A DNA stretch of 53,057 nucleotides from Azospirillum melinis (GCF_013340935.1 NZ_WHOS01000049.1:1-53057), one strand, 5' to 3'; numbered from the stretch's first letter, positions 16,140 through 25,480 are shown. Numbers and translations are program-made. The notes: generated by a model not told the origin, from the letters alone.

Positions 16140-17818
16140 GATGCCACCAGTCCGGCCGGGTCACGGCTCATGGCCAAATCCTGCGACTGATCGAGGTCGA
16201 GCACCAGCGAGGCGCCCTGGAGGATGCGCGGATCGTGCGAGGCGATGACCACCGTGTGGCCGGCGCGCGCCAACTCGATCAGCGTGCGGTAGACGACGGC
16301 GGTGCCTTCGGCGTCGAGACCGTCGGTCGGCTCGTCCAGCAGGATCAGCCGGCCGCCGACAGCCAGCGCGCGGGCGAGCGCCAGCCGGCGCCGGTGCCCG
16401 ACCGGCAGCTCCTGGCCGAAGTTGCGCAGCGGCGTGTCGAGCCCCCGGGCGCAGTCGGCCACCGCGCGTTCGGCACCGGCGCGGTGCAGGACGGCCTGCA
16501 AGTCCGTCTCCGACAGGCGCGGGTTGGCGAGCAGCAGGTTCTCCCGGATGGTCCGGTTGAGGAAGACGGGCTCCTGCGGCAGATAGCCGGTCTGCTGGCG
16601 CCACCAGAGCGGGGCGAATTTGCGGATGTCGACGCCGTCGGCCAGGACGGCGCCCTCCTGCGGATCGGCAAGCCCGGCGATCAGGCGGATCAGCGTCGAT
16701 TTGCCCGAGCCGTTCCGCCCCTTCAGCACCAGAATGTTGCCGGCGGGCACCGACAGGGACAGGCGGCGCAGCAGCGGGGTGACCGCCCCCGCCGGGGTGT
16801 AGGTCAGGTCGCGCAGTTCCAGTGTGCCGTTATAGCGGGGCAGGCTGGTGCCGGTCGGCGGCTCCACCGCCGTGCGGGCGAACTGCTCCAGCCGGCTCTG
16901 CGCCTGCCGGGCCATCGCCAGCGATTCTCCGATCTGCGCCAGCCGGGTGAAGGGAGCCAGCGCCCGGCCGACCAGCAGGTTGACGCCGATCAGCGAACCG
17001 ACATCCAGCTCGCCGCGCACCACCAGCACGGCCCCTGTGGCGATGACCGCCACGCCCTGGAGCGCCTGGAGGCTTTGCGCCATCGACTGGGCTCGGCCCT
17101 GGCGCATCGACATGCGTTCGCGCAAGCTCCGGAGCGTTTTCGCCGCGCGCTGCCAGTCGCCCAGAAGCGGCTTGGCGCCGCCGAACAGGGCCACCGCGTC
17201 GCGGCCGACGATGGCGGAGGTGACGAGACCCTGCGCATCGGCGCCGGCCTGGGCCAGATCGCGGCCGACCGCCCGCATGTCGGCCTGGGCCAGCAGGCCG
17301 GCGGCGATCGACAGCAGGGTGAACAGCACGCAGATCGCCGCCAGCGGCCAGGAGACCAGCGCCACCACGAGGATGAAGCCCAGCGCGAAAGGCAGGTCGA
17401 ACAGCGTCGCCAGATTGGCGGAGCCGAGCGCCGCGTCGATCTGCTCGGGCGCCCGCATCGCCTCGCGCCGGGCGGCGTCGCCCTCCGCCGAGCCGGCGCC
17501 GCTGCGTGCGGTCAGCAGGATGCCGAAGGCACCGGTCGCCAGCCGCTCATGCTCGGCACGGCCGATGCGGCCGGCGATGCCGAGGCGGACATGGCGGAAC
17601 AGATGTTCGAAGGCGATGGACAGCACGACCCCGACGGTCAGTGCCGCCAGGGTGGAATCGACGCCGTGCGTCACGTACCGGTTCAGCACCAGCATGGTGT
17701 AGAAGGACGAGGCGAGGCCGAGCAGGTTGGCCGCGAGCGAGGCCGCGAAGACGCGGGTCGTCAGCCGCAGGTTGGAGCGCAGCCGCTGGAGCAGCAGTCC
17801 GATGGCGCCGCCGGTCAT
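16136..17818 (-). CDS. Type I secretion ABC exporter (permease-ATPase)
   Basis: This 560-residue protein has a membrane domain (hydrophobic segments near 22-45, 56-70, 138-176 and 252-290) and an ATPase with Walker A GRNGSGKS (367-374), Q-loop GYLPQEP (411-417) and Walker B LILLDEP (491-497). The signature region reads LPVGHRRRLALARAL (471-485) instead of LSGGQ, a clear deviation. There is no N-terminal C39 peptidase or peptidase-like domain, so it resembles the shorter PrtD/AprD-type exporters rather than HlyB. It powers one-step export of a polypeptide through the HlyD-TolC conduit. The start overlaps the TolC gene stop by 4 bases and the stop overlaps the HlyD gene start by 4 bases. Confidence 0.9.
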   Translation of the reverse strand: MTGGAIGLLLQRLRSNLRLTTRVFAASLAANLLGLASSFYTMLVLNRYVTHGVDSTLAALTVGVVLSIAFEHLFRHVRLGIAGRIGRAEHERLATGAFGILLTARSGAGSAEGDAARREAMRAPEQIDAALGSANLATLFDLPFALGFILVVALVSWPLAAICVLFTLLSIAAGLLAQADMRAVGRDLAQAGADAQGLVTSAIVGRDAVALFGGAKPLLGDWQRAAKTLRSLRERMSMRQGRAQSMAQSLQALQGVAVIATGAVLVVRGELDVGSLIGVNLLVGRALAPFTRLAQIGESLAMARQAQSRLEQFARTAVEPPTGTSLPRYNGTLELRDLTYTPAGAVTPLLRRLSLSVPAGNILVLKGRNGSGKSTLIRLIAGLADPQEGAVLADGVDIRKFAPLWWRQQTGYLPQEPVFLNRTIRENLLLANPRLSETDLQAVLHRAGAERAVADCARGLDTPLRNFGQELPVGHRRRLALARALAVGGRLILLDEPTDGLDAEGTAVVYRTLIELARAGHTVVIASHDPRILQGASLVLDLDQSQDLAMSRDPAGLVAS

Positions 17819-19239
17819 TGCTGGTCTCCCTTTCCGCGCTTGCGCTTGGTGTCTCTGTTGGCGGGAGGTGATGGCTCGGTCTTGCCGGAGCCGTCGAACA
17901 GGCCACGCCCCATCGCCGCCAGTTTCGGCATCGGCTTGGTCTGGATGTCGGCGGCGGTGAGGCGCCCCATGGCGGCGAGCAGGCGGTACCCGGCGAGAAC
18001 CAGTTCCGTCTCCGCCGCGGCGGCATCGCTGCGCGCGTTGATCAGCGTCGTCTCGCCCGACAGGATGTCGATGAGCGACCGCGAACCCAATTCGCGCTCC
18101 GCCCGCGCCACATCGAGGAAGCCGGCGGCGAGGCTGGCCTGATCGTTCAGCAGCCGCACCTGCGAGCGGGCGCTCTCCAGCCGGTTCCAGCTGTTGCGGA
18201 CGGTTTCCAGCACCGTGCGTTCCTGGTCGGCCCAGTTGGCGTCGGCGGCGCGCAGGTCGGCCTCGGCGAGGCGGACGCTGTTGATCGCGGTCAGGCCGGT
18301 GTTCAGCGAGAAGGTGACCTGCAGCTTGAACAGCAGCTCGTCCTGCCGCCCCGGCTGGCCGGCGACATCGCTCTTGATGTTGCGCTCGACATAGCCTTCG
18401 ACCCGCGGATAGAGGGTGCGGCCGCGCACCGACGCCACCGCCTCCTGGGCGGCGGCCGTGGTCAGGGCAAGTTCCTGGAGGCGCGGGTTGTGGCGTCGCG
18501 CCTCGTCCACCGCCGCGTCCATCGACAGCGGCAGCGCGGCCTTGGTCATCGCCAGCACTTCGGCGCCGTCCAGCTGGAAGGGCACATGGCCGAAATAGGC
18601 CTGGAAGCGGCTGAGGGCCGTCTGCATCGCCTCTTCCGCCGCGACACGGCGGGCCTGGGCGCCGGCAAGCTGGCTCTTGGCCTGGAGAACATCGGTGGAG
18701 AAGCCGTAGCCTTCTTGAAGGCGGACCTCTTCCAGGCCGGTCTGCCGCCGGATGTTGTCTTCCGACTGGCGGGAGAAGACGAGCAGCCGGTGGGCGCGGA
18801 CAAGGGTGGCGTAGGCGCTCAATCCTTCCACCAGCAGTTCCTGGCGGGTGCGCTCCACGGCGATGTCGGCGCGGACCACGGAGACCTGCGCCCGCCGGAT
18901 ATCGGCATTGGTCGCGTCGAAATCCCAGATCAGCTGGGTCGCGCGCACCGACAGCTGCTTGGCGTTCAGGTCGGTGTTGGGAAGGCCGGCCGGCTTGTTG
19001 GTGGTCTCCCGCCCGCCGTTGGCCGACAGGCTGAGCGACGGGTACCAGCCGCCATGGCTGATCCGCAGTGCGTTGCGGGCGGACTCGGCCGCAGCCTCCG
19101 CCCCCCTCAGCCGGTCATGCGTTTCCGTCGCCTTGCCGATCAGCGAGACCACGTCTTCACGCGGCGACGCAAACACAGGTTGCGCACCCCAGCCGATGAG
19201 CGGAAGCAGGGCCGCAGCAGAAAGAAAAAATCTATGCAT
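17815..19239 (-). CDS. TolC-family outer-membrane secretion channel
   Basis: The 474-residue protein has a signal peptide (MHRFFLSAAALLPLIGWG, then AQPVFAS) and two structural repeats of the TolC/OEP fold with long helices. Typical wording includes AAAESARNALRISHGGWYPS, SVRATQLIWDFDATNADIRR and, in the second half, LAEADLRAADANWADQERTV and ELGSRSLIDILSGETTLINA. It forms the outer-membrane and periplasmic tunnel of type I secretion. The C-terminus is charged (KRKRGKGDQQ). I chose the ATG at 19239 because AGGA lies upstream and the signal peptide starts there; ATG at 19260 would add seven residues with no ribosome binding site. It is the first gene of the secretion part and follows a 135-base gap after the giant gene. 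Confidence 0.92.
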   Translation of the reverse strand: MHRFFLSAAALLPLIGWGAQPVFASPREDVVSLIGKATETHDRLRGAEAAAESARNALRISHGGWYPSLSLSANGGRETTNKPAGLPNTDLNAKQLSVRATQLIWDFDATNADIRRAQVSVVRADIAVERTRQELLVEGLSAYATLVRAHRLLVFSRQSEDNIRRQTGLEEVRLQEGYGFSTDVLQAKSQLAGAQARRVAAEEAMQTALSRFQAYFGHVPFQLDGAEVLAMTKAALPLSMDAAVDEARRHNPRLQELALTTAAAQEAVASVRGRTLYPRVEGYVERNIKSDVAGQPGRQDELLFKLQVTFSLNTGLTAINSVRLAEADLRAADANWADQERTVLETVRNSWNRLESARSQVRLLNDQASLAAGFLDVARAERELGSRSLIDILSGETTLINARSDAAAAETELVLAGYRLLAAMGRLTAADIQTKPMPKLAAMGRGLFDGSGKTEPSPPANRDTKRKRGKGDQQ

Positions 19240-19374
19240 AGGGGTCCTGGGGATCGCCATCGACCAAAGCTTAGGGGCTTGCGACACCGGCGAACATAGC
19301 CGACAACCCTTATGGGGTTTTAAGACAAAACAGTGTTCAAATTCCTAATAAATCCTCTAAATCTGTCAGTCGCA
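19240..19374 (-). promoter_or_regulatory. Gap between giant gene and secretion genes
   Basis: This 135-base AT-rich stretch carries AAATTCCTAATAA (19339-19351), the reverse complement of a 13-mer found in the 6285-6674 gap. It also has two small inverted repeats, GTTTT/AAAAC and AACCC/GGGTT. The second lacks a run of T after it on the minus strand, so I do not call a terminator. It may hold a promoter for the tolC-led genes or a partial attenuator below the giant gene. Confidence 0.4.
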
Positions 19375-22300
19375 TTAGGGTGTTGTGATATGATGCACGC
19401 TTTGTGTATCGGCGTTTTGTAGATGATGCTGATCGAAGACGTGAGATGCCGCAGTCGAATCCGACAAATGAGAGAAAGCGTCCTGCGGTACAACTGTGCT
19501 TTCCGCAGGCAAGCCTAAGCCTGACGTCAGCAGAGCCGTAAAGTTGGTGCCAGATGCTATCGCCTGCGGCTGGACCTGAACCTGTGCGGCGGAGGCGGCC
19601 TTCACGTCGAAGGCCACACCGGCCACCGCATGGTTGCTGCCGTCGGCCATCGTCATGCTGGTGGTGCCGAGGATGCGGCTGCCGGCCAGGGTGGCGTCGC
19701 TCGGGCTCGCGGTGGTGGCGATGGAGCGGACGCCGGCTTCCGCCAGTCCGCGCAACTCGGTCGCCTGGCTCACGCCGTCGCCGTTCGCATCCTGCCAGAC
19801 CTTCAGGGTGGCAAAGGCCTCGTCAGTCGCGTCCAGGCGGCCATCATGGTTGCGGTCGAGGGAGGCGAGCGCCTCCAGGCTGCTGTTGAAGCCGCTGCCG
19901 AACTGTTCGGAGACCAGTTCGTGCGCGTCGTCGATCCGTCCGTTCCCGTTGCTGTCCTGCACCAGCAGGGCGTTGCCGGCCCCGATCCAGCCGGTGCTGT
20001 CGGCGACGCCGTCGCCGGTCACGTCGAAATGGACGCCGTCGGACAGCGGCCGCAGGGCCAGCCCGTGACCGGTCATGTCCAGCACGATGGGATCGCTGGC
20101 GACCGTCGTCAGCTTGATGTTGTCGACGCGCAGGATCGGGTTGACGCTGTTGTCGCCGGTGTCCGAGGCACCGAAACCGAGCGACAGGGTGCTATTGGCC
20201 GCGACGACGACGCTGAAGCTGCCGCTGGCGCTCGCCTCCTTGGCCAGCAGCGTCACCACCCCATTGACGCTGACGAAGGCGAAGTCGTGGTAGGAGGCGT
20301 TGTCGGTGAAGGTGAAGGACCAGTCGAAGGTCAGCGTCGTGTCCTGCGTCACCGTCACGGTCGTGCCGAGCTTCATCGCATGGCCGGCGGACGGCACCGT
20401 CCCGGTCGCGCTGGCGATGGACCCATGGCTGAGGCCGAGGAAATCCTCCAGCTGGGTCGGCGTCTGGCCGCTCGCCGAGGTGAGCGTCGCCTCGTGGCCG
20501 TCGCCGGTCGTGCCGACGGTGACGCCGCCGGTGTAGGTCCAGCCGGTCAAGCCGTTGTCGAAGGAGCCGTTCGGAATCAGCACGCCGGGGTGAAGCGTCA
20601 CGCTGTCGGTCGCGGTGGAGAAGGCGCTGCCCGCGCTGGTGTCCATCGTCACCTTGCTGCCGGCGGTTCCGCTGGTCTGGTCCCAGGCATGGATGGTCAG
20701 GGCACCGCTGATGGTGCCGGGAACCGAGGCGTTGGGCTGGAAATAGAGCCGGTCGGTCGAGCGCAGCAGCAGGGCGGAATCGCTGTCGTTGACGGTGCCG
20801 ACGAGGCTCCAGGTCGAACCGCCGTCGGTCGAGAACCACCAATGCCCGTAGGCTTCGTTGGTTCCGACCAGCGCGATGCCGGTGACCGCACCGGTGTCGC
20901 CGTCGGTGACATTCGCCGGGCCGCTGCCGTTCAGGCCGACCAGCGTCGATACGGCGATGCCCGCGGTTCCCGTCGTGGGGGCCGCGAGGGCCTCGGCCGC
21001 GACGGAGAGGGAGAGATCGGTGTCGGCCAGGACCGGGGAGGCGTTCGGCGGCGCCACCGTCACGGCAACGGACGCGCTGGCGGTCAGCGGCCCGCCGGCG
21101 CCGCCACCGCCCTGGTCGTCGACCAGGACATGGATGCTGTCGGCGCCGGTATAGGAAGTCGCGGTGTAGAGAAGCCCGTTGGTGGCGCCCAGCAGGCCGT
21201 TGATTGTGGCGAGCGTCGCCCGGATGGTGACGGTGTCCGTGCCGTTGCCGGTGATGACGGCGTCCGTTCCGCCATCGGCGAGCGTCAGCGTCCCGTGTCC
21301 GGCTGACAAGGTCACCAGCAGCGGGGTCGAGCCGGCGTCGATGTCCGACACCGAAAGGCCGGTGACCGCGACCGCCACGCCCTTCACCGTCGACAGCGCC
21401 GTGGTGCCGGCGGTGACCTGCGGGGCGTCGTTGACCGGCGTGACGCTGCCGGTCAGGGCGATGGTCTCGGCACTGTAGACCGTGCTGCCGCCGACGCCGT
21501 GTGTCAGGTCGACATGGCCGCCGGTGGCGGTGGTGCCGGCGCCCTGTTCGATCAGCCGGACGGTCAGGGCCGGGGTGGTGCCGTTCCAGTCGGCCGATGG
21601 CACGAAGCGCAGCCGGTCGGCGGCGGCGACCACCAGGGCCGACCCTTCCGACACCGTGCCCACGGCCGCCCAGGCGGTGCCGGTCCAATATTGCCAGACG
21701 CCTTCGGTCGCGGTCGCCGCATTGCCGACGATGGCGATTCCGGCAAAGCCGTTGGCCGACGATCCTCCGGTCACGGCGTCGGCCGCGTCGGAGAACAGGC
21801 TGCCGAACAGGCTGGTGACGGTGGCCCCGGCCGGATCGGCGGTATCCTCGGCGATGGCCGGCAGGGTTGTCGCGGTGCCGCTGGCGACCGGCGCGTCGTT
21901 TACGGCATCGACGCCGCCGGTCAGCGTGACGGTGCCGGCGCTGAATCGGCTGGTTCCGCCGCCCGCGGTCACGGTGACGCGCTCGCCGCTGGTGATCGCG
22001 CCCAGCGAATCGTCCGCCAGTCGGACGGTCAACGCCGGCGTGGTGCCGTTCCAGTCGGCGGCCGGCAGGAAACGCAGAGCGGTGCCGGCGGCAAGCAGCA
22101 GGCCGTTGCCGGCGCTTGCCGCGCCGATGTCGGCCCAGCTGCTTCCGGTCCAGTACTGCCACAGTCCCTGCGTCGCCGTGGCGGCGTTGCCGACCACCAG
22201 CACCCCGGCGAAGGCGTTCGCCGTCGATCCGCCGGCCACGGCATCGATTGGGTCGGAGAACAGGCCGCCGAACAGGGTGGAGACGGTCGCCCCGGTGGGG

Positions 22301-25300
22301 TTGGCGGCATCCTCCGCGATGTGCGCCAGCGTCGCCGTCGTTCCGGTGGCGACCGGCGCGTCGTTGACGGCGGTCACGCGGGTGTCGAGCTGGATGGCCG
22401 ACACGCTGTAGGGGGTGGTGCCGCCGACGCCGAGGCTCTTCAGGTCGACGCGGTCGCCGCTGACGATGGCACCTGCCGAATCGTCGACCAGACGCACCAT
22501 CAGGCTGGGAGGCTGCCCGTTCCAGTTCGCGACGGGAAGGAAGCGCAGCATCGTCTCGGCGGACAGCAGCAACGCGTTGCCGTCCGACGCCGCGCCGACC
22601 GCGACCCAGCTGCTTCCGTTCCAGTACTGCCATTCGCCCTGGGCGGAGTTGCCGGGATTGGCGACCACGGCGATGCCGGCGAAACCGTCGCCGGTGGCGC
22701 CGAACACCGCATCGCTCGGGTCTGAGAACAGTTTGCCGAACAGGGTCGTGACGGAGGCGCCGGCTGGATTGCCGCTGTCCTCCGCCACGGCGTCCAGGAC
22801 GGCCTGCACGCCGGTCGCCACCGGGGCGCCGTTGACGGAGGTGACGTCGATGGACAGCTTCCCCACATCGGCGGACAGGGGCGTGGTGCCGCCGGTTCCG
22901 TCGAGCGTGAACAGCCGGTGCTCGGCACCGCTGAACCCGCCGGTCCACTCGTTCCCGACTGCCCGCAGCTCAAGGGCGGGCGCCTGGCCGGAGGCACCGA
23001 CCGCGGGCAGGAAGCGCAGCAGGGCATTGCCCGGCAGCACCAGCGCTGCCGTTTCGGCAACCGATCCGACCGCGCTCCAGCTGCTGCCGTCGACGCTGTA
23101 CTGCCAGATGCCGAGCTGCGACCCCTGGTTCGCCACAACCGCAACGCCGACCACGCTGCTGCCGGTCTCGCCGGGCCGGAACATCGCTTCGATCAGGTGG
23201 AAGACGGTGAAGCCGGCGGGAGCGGCCGTTCCCTCGGCAATCGCCAGCGCTTTCGCCAGAGCCGCCGCGTCGAAGGAGGCCGACAGGGTCGGCGCCGCGG
23301 CGTGGTGCTCGGCCGGGACGGTGGGGGTGGCGGGCAATATCGGCGTAACGGTCGGCGTGGTGGTGCCCGAGCTGTCGGACGACGCGTTTTCGACGGCACG
23401 GACCACCGACTGCACCGCCCGCTGCTGGCTCTGCGCCGCGACGGCGAACGCATCGCTGGTGCTCAGCGCCTTCGTCACCGACGGGGCGGAAACGGCCGGC
23501 CGCGCATCCGTGGACGCGGCGAAGTGTGTGGCGCCGTCGCTCGTGGCGGTGCCCTTGTCCGTCGCGCCGGGCAGATCGAAGCTGATGGCCTTGGGGGCGG
23601 CCTCGCTCATCGCCGCCTGCTTTGCCGCCGGCGGGGAGGAGGCGTCCGGTGCCGCCGGCTTTCCATCGGCGGACGCATCGGGCGCGGCCTTGTCGCCGTT
23701 GCTCTCCTTGGCATCGCCCTTCGCATCGCCCTTGTCAGCCGCCTTATCGTCTGCCTTGGCGTCCTTCCCGTCCTTTTCCTTTCCGCCGTCGTCCTTCGCC
23801 TGGGCATCCGCCACCTGTTCGGCGGCCTTGCCGTCGGCGCTGTCGCTGTTCTGGGCCCCGTCCTTGGCGGCTTGCTTGGTCTCGCCGGCCTCCTTGGGGG
23901 CTGCCGCCTTGTCCGGGTTGGCGAGGTCGGCAATCGCCTTGTCCTGCGCCGACACCGGGACTTCGCTGGCCTGGGTGTTCTGCTGGACCGTGTCGGCGGC
24001 CTGACGGGCTGCCGCCAGCGCCTGCCCGGCGGTCCGTCCCTCCGCCAGGGCCTGCCCGAGGGCCGCGCTGAAGGCGGCTCCGGAGCCGCCGAGGGCCTGG
24101 ACGGCCTGCTGGACATTCTGTCCGCTGGCGAGAGCCGTGACGAGCGGATCGGCCTTCACCCCCTTCGCCGTCTCGGCCGACAGGGACGATGCCGCGGCGA
24201 CGTCCTGGCGCGCCGCGCCCAGGGCGCCGGACGGCTCATGGCCCGTGGACAGGGCGCTGCCCAGGGCCTGCCCGAATCCGCCGGCTGCGGTCGGGTCGAT
24301 GCCGGCGGCCGAGGCGAAGGACTTGACGGTTTCGCCGACATTGCGGCCGGAGGCGAGCGACGCCACCAGCGCGTCGGCCGGCTTGGGCGGCACGACGGCG
24401 GCGTTCTGGCTGGCGGTCATCTCCGTCTGCGCCCTGACCGACGCGGCGAGGGCGGCATCCGGCGATCCCCCTTGCGTCAGGGCATCGTTGAGGACGCTGG
24501 CGAAGGCGGCACCGTTCGCGGCGGTGTGGGTTTCGGCGCTGCCGGAGGACAGGGCGGCGAGCATGCGGGCGCCGTCGGACTGTCCGACCGTGGTGGAATG
24601 GGCCAGAACCTCGCTGTCGGCGCTTGCTTCCTTCGCCGCGGTCACGGCGGTGGTGGAATCGGCGCCGCTGGACAGGGCGCGTTCCAGCGTGTCGGCGAAA
24701 TGGCCGTTCTGACCGGCCCCCACCGCCTTCACGGCCTCCTGAACGCCGGAGCCGGAGGCCAGGGCGGCGCTCAACTGCTCGGCCGGGGAAAGCGGTGCCG
24801 CCATCGGTGCGACCGTGGGGGACGGCGGCGAATTCAGGGCCTGCGACAGGGCGGCAATCGGATCGGCCGCACCCGCCGGCCGGGCGAGCGGGTCCATCAC
24901 CCCGTTGAACAGGGCGGCGGACAGGTCGGATGCCACGCCCTTTTCGGTCAGCGCTTCCGTTCCGTGTCCCTGTCCTTGCGCCAATGCGCTGGCCACGCGC
25001 TGCTCGCCGGTCAGCGAGGCCGCTTCCTGCGTTGCCTGGGCCATCCGCGCGGCGGCACCGGCGGCGATCCGGTTCGCCTGGGCAATGGCCGCATCCGGCG
25101 TCGCCTGCGCGCCGAGCCCGGCGGCGAAGTCGTGCATCCAGCCATCGACGAGCGTGCCTGCGGACGCCTCCGGCAGGCCCTGTCCGGCCAGGGCCTCCGC
25201 CATTTTTCCCTGAACGGCCTTCAATGCGCCGGGATCGCCGCTGAGCATCACCGCCGCGGCTTCCGAAGCGAGCGCGTCGGGAATGGTCAGGAGCGGGGCG

Positions 25301-25332
25301 GACGGGGCGTCGGCCTTCAGGGTGTCAGGCAT
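19375..25332 (-). CDS. Giant repeat protein, likely type I secretion substrate
   Basis: This protein has 1985 residues and no cysteine that I can find. Residues 1-450 are Ala-rich, with alternating helical motifs (SALASGSGVQEAV, LVASLASGRNVGETV, LVTALASGQNVQQAV). Residues 470-575 are a Lys/Asp/Ala low-complexity linker. Residues 700-1580 hold Ig/cadherin-like repeats, three of them about 155 residues long and starting VN(D/G)AP. Residues 1587-1745 look like a jelly-roll domain (NGSFDNGLTGWTY). Residues 1748-1860 contain calcium-binding EF-hand-like loops (DSNGNGRIDDAHE, DRNHDGRLDATDE, DANGDGVSQATE). There is no signal peptide and no GGxGxD nonapeptide array. The size, calcium sites, lack of Cys and adjacent exporter genes point to a secreted adhesin or matrix protein. 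The substrate role is inferred. Confidence 0.88.
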   Translation of the reverse strand: MPDTLKADAPSAPLLTIPDALASEAAAVMLSGDPGALKAVQGKMAEALAGQGLPEASAGTLVDGWMHDFAAGLGAQATPDAAIAQANRIAAGAAARMAQATQEAASLTGEQRVASALAQGQGHGTEALTEKGVASDLSAALFNGVMDPLARPAGAADPIAALSQALNSPPSPTVAPMAAPLSPAEQLSAALASGSGVQEAVKAVGAGQNGHFADTLERALSSGADSTTAVTAAKEASADSEVLAHSTTVGQSDGARMLAALSSGSAETHTAANGAAFASVLNDALTQGGSPDAALAASVRAQTEMTASQNAAVVPPKPADALVASLASGRNVGETVKSFASAAGIDPTAAGGFGQALGSALSTGHEPSGALGAARQDVAAASSLSAETAKGVKADPLVTALASGQNVQQAVQALGGSGAAFSAALGQALAEGRTAGQALAAARQAADTVQQNTQASEVPVSAQDKAIADLANPDKAAAPKEAGETKQAAKDGAQNSDSADGKAAEQVADAQAKDDGGKEKDGKDAKADDKAADKGDAKGDAKESNGDKAAPDASADGKPAAPDASSPPAAKQAAMSEAAPKAISFDLPGATDKGTATSDGATHFAASTDARPAVSAPSVTKALSTSDAFAVAAQSQQRAVQSVVRAVENASSDSSGTTTPTVTPILPATPTVPAEHHAAAPTLSASFDAAALAKALAIAEGTAAPAGFTVFHLIEAMFRPGETGSSVVGVAVVANQGSQLGIWQYSVDGSSWSAVGSVAETAALVLPGNALLRFLPAVGASGQAPALELRAVGNEWTGGFSGAEHRLFTLDGTGGTTPLSADVGKLSIDVTSVNGAPVATGVQAVLDAVAEDSGNPAGASVTTLFGKLFSDPSDAVFGATGDGFAGIAVVANPGNSAQGEWQYWNGSSWVAVGAASDGNALLLSAETMLRFLPVANWNGQPPSLMVRLVDDSAGAIVSGDRVDLKSLGVGGTTPYSVSAIQLDTRVTAVNDAPVATGTTATLAHIAEDAANPTGATVSTLFGGLFSDPIDAVAGGSTANAFAGVLVVGNAATATQGLWQYWTGSSWADIGAASAGNGLLLAAGTALRFLPAADWNGTTPALTVRLADDSLGAITSGERVTVTAGGGTSRFSAGTVTLTGGVDAVNDAPVASGTATTLPAIAEDTADPAGATVTSLFGSLFSDAADAVTGGSSANGFAGIAIVGNAATATEGVWQYWTGTAWAAVGTVSEGSALVVAAADRLRFVPSADWNGTTPALTVRLIEQGAGTTATGGHVDLTHGVGGSTVYSAETIALTGSVTPVNDAPQVTAGTTALSTVKGVAVAVTGLSVSDIDAGSTPLLVTLSAGHGTLTLADGGTDAVITGNGTDTVTIRATLATINGLLGATNGLLYTATSYTGADSIHVLVDDQGGGGAGGPLTASASVAVTVAPPNASPVLADTDLSLSVAAEALAAPTTGTAGIAVSTLVGLNGSGPANVTDGDTGAVTGIALVGTNEAYGHWWFSTDGGSTWSLVGTVNDSDSALLLRSTDRLYFQPNASVPGTISGALTIHAWDQTSGTAGSKVTMDTSAGSAFSTATDSVTLHPGVLIPNGSFDNGLTGWTYTGGVTVGTTGDGHEATLTSASGQTPTQLEDFLGLSHGSIASATGTVPSAGHAMKLGTTVTVTQDTTLTFDWSFTFTDNASYHDFAFVSVNGVVTLLAKEASASGSFSVVVAANSTLSLGFGASDTGDNSVNPILRVDNIKLTTVASDPIVLDMTGHGLALRPLSDGVHFDVTGDGVADSTGWIGAGNALLVQDSNGNGRIDDAHELVSEQFGSGFNSSLEALASLDRNHDGRLDATDEAFATLKVWQDANGDGVSQATELRGLAEAGVRSIATTASPSDATLAGSRILGTTSMTMADGSNHAVAGVAFDVKAASAAQVQVQPQAIASGTNFTALLTSGLGLPAESTVVPQDAFSHLSDSTAASHVFDQHHLQNADTQSVHHITTP
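21436..22836 (-). repeat. Three tandem ~155-residue repeats in the giant protein
   Basis: The units begin at residues 833, 989 and 1144 of the giant protein, each with VN(G/D)APVA, and share IAED/VAED, a TLFG/SLFG motif, FSDP/FSDA, FAGI, WQYW, LRFLP/LRFVP and a WNG motif. The lengths are 156, 155 and 156 residues. More degenerate copies precede (about 700-830, with GIWQYS) and follow (about 1435-1582, with HWWFS); a different cadherin-like unit lies at 1300-1430. Confidence 0.88.
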
Positions 25333-25480
25333 CAGGGACCTTTCGCCGGCGCTGCATTTGCTTGTGGCAACTGCAATAACACAGCGATTCGCTAAAGAAA
25401 TTCTAAACGCCCCGGTAACAGTTTGGATACTGAAGTGGTTTTGTCGCGGATTGGGCCGGCGCCGTGCCTGGCAACGTGGC
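25333..25480 (-). promoter_or_regulatory. Probable promoter region of the giant gene
   Basis: This gap of 148 bases upstream of the giant gene is AT-rich around 25365-25430. It contains AAATTCTAAA, a near match to the AAATTCCTAATAA element of the other two cluster gaps. AGGTCCC just before the ATG is a plausible but weak ribosome binding site. I cannot place -35 and -10 boxes with confidence. Confidence 0.4.

Noticed and set aside
19285..19325. Rho-independent terminator after the giant gene
   Set aside because: The inverted repeats there are only 5 bp and lack a T run in the right place.
19375..21000. RTX nonapeptide array in the giant protein
   Set aside because: No GGxGxDxUx repeats are present; the calcium sites are EF-hand-like loops instead.
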